Shown here: positions 1-5,088 of the stretch, one piece after another | How positions within the stretch are numbered: position 1 is the first letter of the stretch | Layout: the number at the start of each line of letters is the position of its first letter | Source: Acetoanaerobium sp041831635 | GTDB lineage: Bacteria; Bacillota; Clostridia; Peptostreptococcales; Filifactoraceae | Length of the DNA: 6,038 nucleotides | Direction: 5' to 3' | Assembly: GCA_041831635.1 (NCBI GenBank) | Contig: JBHASY010000074.1 | Span: 1-6,038, forward strand | Translations under genes and position numbers: made by a program | The notes under the pieces: model-generated | The model's input: the letters and a program-made list of their open reading frames with translations, nothing else | Database searches by the model: none | Told to the model about the DNA's origin: nothing

Positions 1-205
1 GACACCTTATCAACCGCTCCAAATTATTGACTTTCTTCTGTACAAGATAGTCAGGAACATATTGCTTACAATGTACGATTCTACCTCAATAAAAAGGATT
101 TCTAAGAACTCTGTTGATATTGCCGGACTGACATCTGGTAAGCCCTGTCGCAGTTTTACACACTTCCTGCTCCATGATATCCTGAATCAGTTGAACTGTC
201 CTAAG
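1..205 (-). pseudogene. Fragment of a second large serine recombinase, interrupted by TGA
   Basis: Translating the minus strand from about 205 downwards gives a recombinase-domain (Pfam Recombinase-type) segment: TVQLIQDIMEQEV, then SGNINRVLRNPFY, a TGA stop at 86-88, then GRIVHCKQYVPDYLVQKK to the window edge. In the related motif of the intact neighbour (residues 245-253, ILRDPVYCG) the stop falls where Cys is found, so one base change (TGT or TGC to TGA) would explain it. The start, TVQLI, aligns with TQLIS at residues 201-205 of the neighbouring recombinase, so the missing N-terminal catalytic half ends just where the intact element begins. G+C is about 40%, higher than in the rest of the window. 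The fragment has no start codon or ribosome binding site of its own. It is not a duplicate of the neighbour, since the sequences differ clearly. I infer a recombinase gene split by insertion and then decaying. The downstream end lies outside the window. Confidence 0.7.
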
Positions 206-211
206 TGGTCA
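196..211. other. Probable element/target junction (attachment site half)
   Basis: The intact recombinase stops at 209-211, and the recombinase-domain homology of the interrupted second gene begins at about 199. Genes for large serine recombinases usually sit at one end of their element, next to the att site. The crossover is therefore most likely in or next to this interval. A short palindrome (CAGTT-G-AACTG, 188-198) lies beside it, but its arms are too short to be strong evidence. The exact core dinucleotide cannot be fixed without the other end of the element. Confidence 0.45.
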
Positions 212-1828
212 ATCTAATTTCCCTATAAATTTATAGTGTATTTCTACTTTCTGTTTTATTTCTCCGTCAACTTCTTCCTTGTCATATACATATATCTTAT
301 CTATAACTTGATTAAGAATGTAACGGTTTAACTCTTTTATTTTTGCAAACTTGCTTATATTCTCTACAAACTGCTCACAGTTTTCTTCTTTATCCGCTAT
401 TTCCTTTATTTCTTCTTCAAGCAAGTCTATTTCTTCAATTAGTTTCTCTTGCTGCCTTGATAGTTTTTCATTCATAAGGTTAAAGTTACGCTCTGATATA
501 CTTTCACTCAACCTATCCTCATAAAGTTTTTCAAAGGCTTTATCCAAGTCTTTAAGTTTAATTTTACTACTATTTAGCTTTTCTGTTTTATCCTTTCTTT
601 CATCAACCTTATCTTTATCTATCTTCTCAGCAATTTTCATTACAAAATTTTCTCTGCTTGATAGTGCCATTTGCCCATGATACTGTATATCTTCAAGTAC
701 AACATTGTATAAATCTCTTGCGTTTATCCTATGTGATGTACAAGCCTTTACTCCATACTTTTTATAACCTGAACATGAGAAATGCACAAAATCTATTGTA
801 TCTTTTTTATTCAGTCTATAATCTTTCTTTGGTGTCAAAGCATAATTACAATCAGGGCATTTAACTAAACCTTTGAAGATATTATCATAGGTTATACCGC
901 TTTTATTTGTATTCTTTCTTTTATCAAGCATTTGTTGTACTTGTGTCCATACTTCCTCACTTACAATGCCCTCATGAGTATCTTTTACAACAATTCTATC
1001 TTCTTTGGGAACATATAGCCTTTTTCTATTCTTGAATGAAAGAGTAGGTCTTTTGTTTCTTTCCATATTTCCACAATAGACAGGGTCTCTTAAAATACTA
1101 AGAACCATCCTATGTGTCCATTTGTACTTATTTTCTTCTGTCAGACCATACAGCTTATCTGCATTTTCTAAAAAGGAACTTGGTCTTGGTATTTTCCTTT
1201 TCATCATTTCCTGACTTATGAGCTGTGTACCTTTCCCCTCTAAACAAAGCTCATAGACAAGCTCTATAATAGGTTTTACTCTTTCATCTATGATTAACCT
1301 ATGCTTGTCATCAGGGTCTTTCTTAAAGCCGAATGGAGCTTTTGAACCTATATATGTTCCCTCTTTCATTCTACTTTTCAAGGCACTTTTTACTTTCTTT
1401 GAAGTATCTTTGGTATACATTTCATTTAAGATATTCTTAAATGGCATTATATCAAACTCATAAGAATTTATGGTGTCTATTCCGTCAGTGATTGCGATAT
1501 ACCTTACATTTTTCTGCGGGAAATACATCTCAATATATGCACCACTTTCAAGATAGTTTCTTCCAAGTCTTGATAAGTCTTTTGTGATAACACAATTTAT
1601 TTTTCCGTTTTCTATATCGGTTATCATCTTTTTGAATGCCGGTCTTTCAAAGTTTGTCCCTGAATATCCATCATCAACATAATAATCATATACGGCTATA
1701 TTATTTTGCTCTGCATACTGTTTTAGCATTGCTTTTTGTGAGTATATACTCATGCTTTCATTTGTACTACCGTCATCTTTTGATAATCTACAATACAAAG
1801 CTGCTATATATTTTTTAGTCCTGTTCAA
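209..1828 (-). CDS. Large serine recombinase (TndX/TnpX-like integrase)
   Basis: This 539-residue site-specific recombinase would excise and integrate the element through a phosphoserine-DNA intermediate. The N-terminal resolvase domain (about 7-150) holds YCRLS with Arg14 and the nucleophile Ser16, and the TKDLSRLGRN motif with Arg87 and Arg90. A recombinase DNA-binding domain follows (about 160-265, with ILRDPVYCG at 245-253). Next come a zinc-ribbon-like region (Cys324, Cys327, Cys352, Cys363), a charged coiled coil (about 398-485) and a C-terminal part resembling DUF4368 (about 490-539, ending HYKFIGKLD). Length and domain order match the transposon recombinases of Tn5397 and Tn4451. All catalytic residues I can check are present and the frame is unbroken, so it looks active. 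The start is TTG, chosen because AAAGGAG lies 7 bases upstream and an aligned family start (MNRTKKY...) follows. It has its own promoter at 1871-1899. The inverted repeat around the start suggests translational or operator control. Confidence 0.95.
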   Translation of the reverse strand: MNRTKKYIAALYCRLSKDDGSTNESMSIYSQKAMLKQYAEQNNIAVYDYYVDDGYSGTNFERPAFKKMITDIENGKINCVITKDLSRLGRNYLESGAYIEMYFPQKNVRYIAITDGIDTINSYEFDIMPFKNILNEMYTKDTSKKVKSALKSRMKEGTYIGSKAPFGFKKDPDDKHRLIIDERVKPIIELVYELCLEGKGTQLISQEMMKRKIPRPSSFLENADKLYGLTEENKYKWTHRMVLSILRDPVYCGNMERNKRPTLSFKNRKRLYVPKEDRIVVKDTHEGIVSEEVWTQVQQMLDKRKNTNKSGITYDNIFKGLVKCPDCNYALTPKKDYRLNKKDTIDFVHFSCSGYKKYGVKACTSHRINARDLYNVVLEDIQYHGQMALSSRENFVMKIAEKIDKDKVDERKDKTEKLNSSKIKLKDLDKAFEKLYEDRLSESISERNFNLMNEKLSRQQEKLIEEIDLLEEEIKEIADKEENCEQFVENISKFAKIKELNRYILNQVIDKIYVYDKEEVDGEIKQKVEIHYKFIGKLD

Positions 1829-1857
1829 ATTTACGCTCCTTTCTTTTAACAGGACTA
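1816..1857 (-). repeat. 10-bp perfect inverted repeat around recombinase RBS and start
   Basis: The arms TAGTCCTGTT (1857-1848 on the minus strand) and AACAGGACTA (1825-1816) are perfectly complementary and separated by 22 bases. The loop holds the AAAGGAG ribosome binding site and the TTG start codon, and the second arm is recombinase codons 2-5. In RNA this would be a hairpin presenting or restricting the initiation region. In DNA it could be an operator. A related copy, TACAGGAGTA, lies at 1891-1882 within the promoter spacer. Confidence 0.6.
1836..1842 (-). promoter_or_regulatory. Ribosome binding site selecting the TTG start of the recombinase
   Basis: AAAGGAG on the minus strand, 7 bases before TTG at 1828-1826. 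No ATG lies in a comparable place, and the downstream peptide begins just before the conserved catalytic strand, so this site decides the start. Confidence 0.8.
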
Positions 1858-1870
1858 TCTCAATACGATT

Positions 1871-1899
1871 ATTATACCAAAATACTCCTGTATATTCAA
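1871..1899 (-). promoter_or_regulatory. Sigma-A-type promoter of the recombinase gene
   Basis: The minus strand has TTGAAT (1899-1894) as -35 and a perfect TATAAT (1876-1871) as -10, with exactly 17 bp between them. Transcription would start near 1864, giving a short leader that begins just ahead of the inverted repeat at 1857-1816. The spacer contains TACAGGAGTA (1891-1882), a near copy of the hairpin arm, so a binding protein could block polymerase here. The promoter starts 8 bases after the stop of the 53-aa gene. Confidence 0.75.
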
Positions 1900-1906
1900 C
1901 TATTCA

Positions 1907-2068
1907 TCACGCTTGCGTTCGTTTATCCTCTTTGGTATCTTCTAAATTTTTCATGGCTATATGTTCAATTACTCCCTCAAATACTTCTTCAATGGGCTTT
2001 TTCCCTACATACACTCTTTTAATTTCAAATTTTATTTTCTTGTTTTTCTTCTTTTTTTCATTATTCAT
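1907..2068 (-). CDS. Small basic 53-aa protein of unknown function
   Basis: This short frame runs from ATG (2068-2066) to TGA (1909-1907). The ATG has AAAGGA (2083-2078) 9 bases upstream. The product begins with a lysine-rich stretch (MNNEKKKKNKKIKFEIK), continues RVYVGKKPIEEVFEGVIEH and ends in a charged tail. No signal peptide or membrane segment is visible. The middle, with RVY-G-K followed by EEVF--V, resembles short proteins I recall next to recombinases in Gram-positive mobile elements, but I cannot name a family. It fills the gap between the helicase loader and the recombinase and lies between a terminator and the recombinase promoter. The basic N-terminus would fit a nucleic-acid or recombinase partner, such as a directionality factor, but this is only inferred from position. 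Real expression is likely, given the start signals and snug spacing. Confidence 0.65.
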   Translation of the reverse strand: MNNEKKKKNKKIKFEIKRVYVGKKPIEEVFEGVIEHIAMKNLEDTKEDKRTQA

Positions 2069-2090
2069 CTACATCCGTCCTTTCCTGTAA

Positions 2091-2128
2091 AATAAAAAGA
2101 CGATTAGATTTTTTACTCTCTAACCGCC
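2091..2128 (-). terminator. Rho-independent terminator after the helicase loader gene
   Basis: In the minus-strand RNA, arm GGCGGTTAGA (2128-2119) pairs with TCTAATCGTC (2108-2099) to form a 10-bp stem with two G-U pairs and a 10-base loop. The run TTTTTATT (2098-2091) follows at once. The stem begins one base after the stop of the upstream gene. The ribosome binding site of the 53-aa gene follows within 15 bases, so the structure may pass some transcription. A near twin lies at 3856-3888. Confidence 0.8.
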
Positions 2129-2129
2129 T

Positions 2130-2981
2130 TTACTCATCTATTAAGTTTTGTGCTTTCTTCAGCTTTTCTTTGCTTTGTATTTTTCTTCTATCAAGTCCTG
2201 TTATTCTAAGAGGTAAACACATCTCTATTATCCTTGAATAAATCCTCCCAAGCATTATATCTTCCTGTTCTTTTTCTATATCCTTAAAATTAAGGTTTGT
2301 CGTTATAATGGTCGGTCTTGCTTTTAAGTATCTTGCATTGATTACATTGTAAATCTGCTCTAAGGCATACTCTGTATTTCTTTCTATCCCAAAATCATCA
2401 AGTATTAAGAGGGTAGAGCTTGTTATCTGCTCAATATACTCATTTCTATCAAGGTTAAAGCCACCTTTTTGTAAGTCATTTAGTATCTGTGCAAAGTTTC
2501 TCATCTTAACCGTATAGGAATATTCTGTAATTATGGCATTTGCTATCGAACAAGCTATATATGTCTTGCCACTTCCTACATTTCCGTATAAGAGTAAACC
2601 TACATTGTCCTTTCTCATTTCTTCAAAATGCTTTACATAATTTTTTGCTTTTTTGATAATTTCTTTATCGGTATCTTCATCAGCATTTTCAAAGGTATAG
2701 ACTATTTGATTTTTGGATATAAAGCAGTTTTGTCTTAACCTATCTTGTTTTAACAGTTTTTCTCTTTGTTTTTCTTGTTCATGTCTAGCTCTAACACATT
2801 TACAAGCTGTTCTGATAATCATAGGCTTATCTAACATTGGAATTACTTTACCGTCTATTCTCTCATTACAAGTCTTGCAATAGATATGTCCGTCTTTTTC
2901 ATAGTGAGTTTCTTTGTTATAGGTAAAATCCGTACCTTGAATTTTTATAGTTATCATATTTTGATTTTCTTTATCATTCAT
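2130..2981 (-). CDS. DnaC/IstB-type AAA+ helicase loader
   Basis: A 283-residue ATPase that would load the replicative DnaB/DnaC-type helicase onto the element's origin in the cytoplasm. The N-terminal part has a likely zinc site (Cys35, Cys38, Cys60, Cys62) and a basic, glutamine-rich helix (about 64-85). The AAA+ core has Walker A GNVGSGKT (133-140), Walker B LLILDDFG (191-198), a sensor-like ITTN (226-229) and the arginine-rich GRIYSRIIEMC stretch (245-255) that holds the arginine finger in DnaC/DnaI proteins. Length fits the family. The start ATG has AAAGGAG 9 bases upstream (2997-2991). It follows the initiator gene after 130 bases and is followed by a terminator, so initiator and loader probably form one replication unit. 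An IstB transposition helper is a less likely identity, because no transposase is nearby and an initiator is. Confidence 0.9.
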   Translation of the reverse strand: MNDKENQNMITIKIQGTDFTYNKETHYEKDGHIYCKTCNERIDGKVIPMLDKPMIIRTACKCVRARHEQEKQREKLLKQDRLRQNCFISKNQIVYTFENADEDTDKEIIKKAKNYVKHFEEMRKDNVGLLLYGNVGSGKTYIACSIANAIITEYSYTVKMRNFAQILNDLQKGGFNLDRNEYIEQITSSTLLILDDFGIERNTEYALEQIYNVINARYLKARPTIITTNLNFKDIEKEQEDIMLGRIYSRIIEMCLPLRITGLDRRKIQSKEKLKKAQNLIDE

Positions 2982-3111
2982 AATCTTAATCTCCTTTTCT
3001 ATATCAGGCTCTATAATGCGTTTTAAGGCTTATTTTTATCTTCGGCATACTCTGATACCTTTTTTTAGTCTTAACGCTCTAAAAACGCCTTTCTACTTTA
3101 TTATATGATAT

Positions 3112-3834
3112 TTATAGACTGTCGCTGTCCTCATAGTTGGTTGAGTAGATTTTATGACTTTTCTTTTGATTGTTTTTCTGTATTAGTTTCTCCTTATCCT
3201 GTTCATACCAATTAAGGATTGTTACATAGTGGTCTTTATAGTCTGTGCCTTTGCTCTTGATATACCTTGACAGTTTTTCAATCATTATTTCAGTATGACC
3301 TTGCAGTCTATCTTTTAGATTTTGATATTCTTCATCGGTTAATCGAATATTTTTATATTCTCCATAAATGGAAACTGGGGTAACCTGTTCTATTCTCCCC
3401 TTATCTTTACTAACCTTATCTAATCTACCCTTATCTATACTAGGTTGACCACTTGACAACCTTTGGTTAACCAGATGACAACCAACATTTTCTTCTGAAA
3501 TATATGTTCCATTTTCCGTTTGGTAAAGCTGCTGTTTTTGCTCTATATACATAGTCGGCTTATATCTGTCTTTTCTAATAAAATTATTTATCTTCCAATG
3601 AGTAATGACTATAATTCCTCTTTCAAAGACAATTACAAAACCTTTTGTAATTAGGATTTTTAAGTCATCATCATTTGCCCCTATGATTTTTATTATCTTC
3701 TTTGGGTTATCCACAAAGCCGTCATCATCCGCTCTCATTGATAAATGAAAATATAGGCATTGACTACTTAGTGGCATATCCAAAAATAAATCGCTATCCA
3801 CTATCTTTAGTGAAAACATTCTTTTATCTGCCAT
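3112..3834 (-). CDS. Winged-helix replication initiator / replisome organizer
   Basis: A 240-residue protein likely to bind the element's origin and recruit the helicase loader encoded next to it. Residues 1-95 look like the winged-helix domain of Firmicute phage and plasmid replisome organizers: IVDSDLFLDMPLSSQCLYFH, RADDDGF (34-40), and HWKINNFIRKDRYKPT (79-94). Residues 110-155 form a polar linker with a 5-residue repeat (DKGRL, DKVSK, DKGRI). The C-terminal part (about 158-212, LTDEEYQNLKDRL ... YKDHYVTILNWYEQD) resembles the conserved tail of such initiators that end in a loader-contact region. The DNA encoding the linker is a repeat cluster (3399-3483), as expected if the origin is inside the gene. 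The ATG has AAAGG 9 bases upstream and sits just after a terminator. I am sure of the replication role, less so of the exact family name. Confidence 0.8.
   Translation of the reverse strand: MADKRMFSLKIVDSDLFLDMPLSSQCLYFHLSMRADDDGFVDNPKKIIKIIGANDDDLKILITKGFVIVFERGIIVITHWKINNFIRKDRYKPTMYIEQKQQLYQTENGTYISEENVGCHLVNQRLSSGQPSIDKGRLDKVSKDKGRIEQVTPVSIYGEYKNIRLTDEEYQNLKDRLQGHTEIMIEKLSRYIKSKGTDYKDHYVTILNWYEQDKEKLIQKNNQKKSHKIYSTNYEDSDSL
3399..3483. repeat. Iteron-like cluster, candidate replication origin inside the initiator gene
   Basis: CCTTATC occurs three times at an exact 15-bp period (3399-3405, 3414-3420, 3429-3435), with partly conserved TCTA-type flanks. Next to them lie a perfect 10-bp palindrome TGGTTAACCA (3464-3473) and two direct copies of TGACAACC (3454-3461 and 3476-3483, 22 bp apart), with GGTTGACC at 3443-3450. 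Organizer-type initiators of Gram-positive phages often bind repeats within their own gene. The 15-bp period also equals five codons, so a repeated linker peptide could produce the first set alone. Confidence 0.5.
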
Positions 3835-3855
3835 TTGTTTCTACCTTTCTTCAAT

Positions 3856-3888
3856 AAAAAAAGACGATAGATTTCTACTTCTACCGCC
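3856..3888 (-). terminator. Rho-independent terminator between ORF6N/PLD gene and initiator gene
   Basis: In the minus-strand RNA, GGCGGTAGA (3888-3880) pairs with TCTATCGTC (3871-3863) to give 9 bp with two G-U pairs and an 8-base loop. Seven T residues (3862-3856) follow. It lies 34 bases after the ORF6N/PLD gene and 8 bases before the AAAGG of the initiator gene. It is the near twin of the terminator at 2091-2128, including both wobble positions. Confidence 0.8.
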
Positions 3889-3922
3889 TTGCATATTGCT
3901 ATGATTTTTTCATAATTATATA

Positions 3923-4942
3923 TTAAATTTTTAAGTCTTTATTATTTAACATCTTACTAAACATATCATGGTACATATCTTTAGAAGATTCTTCTATCTT
4001 GGTAATGCTTGATACCTTATTTCCGGCATCCTTTGATGAAGCTCCGCAAAGATAAAAGGCTTCATTTTCCGTTCCATAGTCTATGGCAATATATCTATCG
4101 TGGTATTTTTTACCCGCTATCTTCAGTTTCAGGTCTATATTAGGATAGTCTTTTCTAAAATCATCTAAAATATTTTTTGTAAGCATATCCTTATTTTTAA
4201 CATTATCACTAAAGACTATGATTTGAGTTTTATCTCTTGCAGCTCTTAAAAGTTCAAGTGTTTTAAGCCCTATATAGTTATCTATAACATAAATGCTTTT
4301 CTTTGCCGACTTATATATTTTTGTATAGGCAACATCAGCTTCTATCTTATCTCCGTTCATCAAAAGGAAGTGTTTATATGTTTCCGGGTCTATGAAATTA
4401 TCCATTACCTTTTTCAAATCTTCTTTTGTAGCTAAGGTGTTCATCTTACTATTTAGCTCTGATATTTCCTTTGAATTTTGCTTTATATCATTTGTATTTT
4501 GGTTGGTTTGAATAGCAATTTGCACTAATTCCTTTGAACCGATAAAATCTTGATTTTCAATGATGAAGTCTTTCATCTGCTTAAATGTTCTAATAAGTGC
4601 TTTTGATTGTGTTATAGCAAGTTCACCTTTCAGCACAGTCATAAGCATGTAAATACCTTGTTCTGTAAACACATAAGGCAATGCCCTACTTTTAGGACTA
4701 ACATTTGCGGTCAAAAAATTTGATCGCAAATCTTCCAACTCAGTTTTATCTAATCTAAACATAAAATCATCGTCAAATTTTTCTATGTTATTTCTTACCT
4801 GTTGATTAAACGCTCTCGTGCTATAACCATAAATTTCAGCTAAATCTGAATCAAGCATTACTTTTTGTCCACGAACAAAATAAATCTTTTCCTTTAGTGT
4901 TCTATCATCTACAATTTTTATCTCTCTTTCTTGCTCTGCCAC
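3923..4942 (-). CDS. ORF6N-domain protein with C-terminal phospholipase-D-like domain
   Basis: From the GTG start the product has 339 residues. Residues 8-105 form an ORF6N (KilA-N-related) DNA-binding domain: VRGQKVMLDSDLAEIYGYSTR (23-43), NQQVRNNIEKF (46-56), DDDFMFRL (57-64), and ALPYVFTEQGIYML (87-100). A coiled-coil-prone stretch follows (about 140-182). The C-terminal domain (about 185-335) contains H281-D-R283-x4-D288 followed by GASSKDAG (300-307). This resembles the PLD-superfamily HxK-x4-D motif with Arg for Lys, present once. ORF6N proteins are common in phages and mobile elements, often as antirepressors. The PLD-like part could be a nuclease or only a binding fold. The gene follows the relaxase, has its own promoter (5060-5088), and ends before a terminator, so it may be a separate regulatory unit. 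An upstream ATG at 4987 would add 15 residues, but it has only a weak ribosome binding site and lies in a palindrome. Confidence 0.8.
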   Translation of the reverse strand: MAEQEREIKIVDDRTLKEKIYFVRGQKVMLDSDLAEIYGYSTRAFNQQVRNNIEKFDDDFMFRLDKTELEDLRSNFLTANVSPKSRALPYVFTEQGIYMLMTVLKGELAITQSKALIRTFKQMKDFIIENQDFIGSKELVQIAIQTNQNTNDIKQNSKEISELNSKMNTLATKEDLKKVMDNFIDPETYKHFLLMNGDKIEADVAYTKIYKSAKKSIYVIDNYIGLKTLELLRAARDKTQIIVFSDNVKNKDMLTKNILDDFRKDYPNIDLKLKIAGKKYHDRYIAIDYGTENEAFYLCGASSKDAGNKVSSITKIEESSKDMYHDMFSKMLNNKDLKI

Positions 4943-4950
4943 AAAATGCA

Positions 4951-4955
4951 CCTCC
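4951..4955 (-). promoter_or_regulatory. Ribosome binding site favouring the GTG start of the ORF6N/PLD gene
   Basis: GGAGG on the minus strand stands 8 bases before GTG at 4942-4940. It is the best site in this leader, and starting here removes 15 residues (MATSCSQKN...) that look unlike the family's N-terminus. Confidence 0.7.
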
Positions 4956-4968
4956 AATATATTTTTTT

Positions 4969-4985
4969 GGCTACAACTTGTAGCC
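4969..4985. repeat. 17-bp palindrome, operator-like (proximal copy)
   Basis: GGCTACAACTTGTAGCC has perfect 8-bp arms around one central base. It shares the core TACAAG(C/T)TGTA with the palindrome at 5007-5023, whose centre is 38 bp away. Both lie between the promoter and the GTG start of the ORF6N/PLD gene. TACA...TGTA half-sites are reminiscent of BlaI/CopY-type operators, but the regulator is unknown, and none of that family is encoded in the window. Confidence 0.65.
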
Positions 4986-5006
4986 ATTTTCTCTTTCTTT
5001 CATTTA

Positions 5007-5023
5007 GCTTACAGCTTGTAAGC
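5007..5023. repeat. 17-bp palindrome, operator-like (distal copy)
   Basis: GCTTACAGCTTGTAAGC has perfect 7-bp arms around a 3-base centre. The conserved core with the copy at 4969-4985 suggests that one dimeric protein binds both. It starts about 30 bases downstream of the predicted transcription start, where a bound protein could block elongation. In RNA it would be a small hairpin. Confidence 0.65.
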
Positions 5024-5059
5024 AATTCTCCATCATCTTTTCAAAGTCTAATTGATATA

Positions 5060-5088
5060 ATTATACCAAAAATACAGGCTCTTTTCTA
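5060..5088 (-). promoter_or_regulatory. Promoter of the ORF6N/PLD gene
   Basis: On the minus strand TAGAAA (5088-5083) and a perfect TATAAT (5065-5060) are 17 bp apart. The -35 overlaps the stop codon of the relaxase. The sequence around the -10, TATTTTTGGTATAATTAT, closely matches the recombinase promoter (TATTTT-GGTATAATAAT), so the two may share control or ancestry. Confidence 0.65.

Noticed and set aside
658..864. Plus-strand open frame inside the recombinase gene
   Set aside because: It lies wholly antisense to a well-conserved recombinase, has no convincing ribosome binding site and its product resembles nothing I recognise.
1636..2090. Two overlapping plus-strand open frames across the recombinase start and the 53-aa gene
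   Set aside because: They are antisense to supported genes and rich in Phe/Leu/Ile, as expected of the complement of Lys/Asn/Glu-rich coding DNA.
2982..3111. Tiny minus-strand frames, a TTTTTAG/CTAAAAA hairpin and a lone TATAAT (3105-3100) between initiator and loader genes
   Set aside because: The longest plausible peptide has about 14 residues, the stem is all A-T except one pair with no T-run after it, and no -35 box stands at a suitable distance from the TATAAT. Nothing here can be called with confidence.
4969..4985. Plus-strand terminator reading (palindrome followed by ATTTTCTCTTT)
   Set aside because: No plus-strand gene precedes it, and its sister palindrome at 5007-5023 lacks a T-run, so an operator role is more likely.
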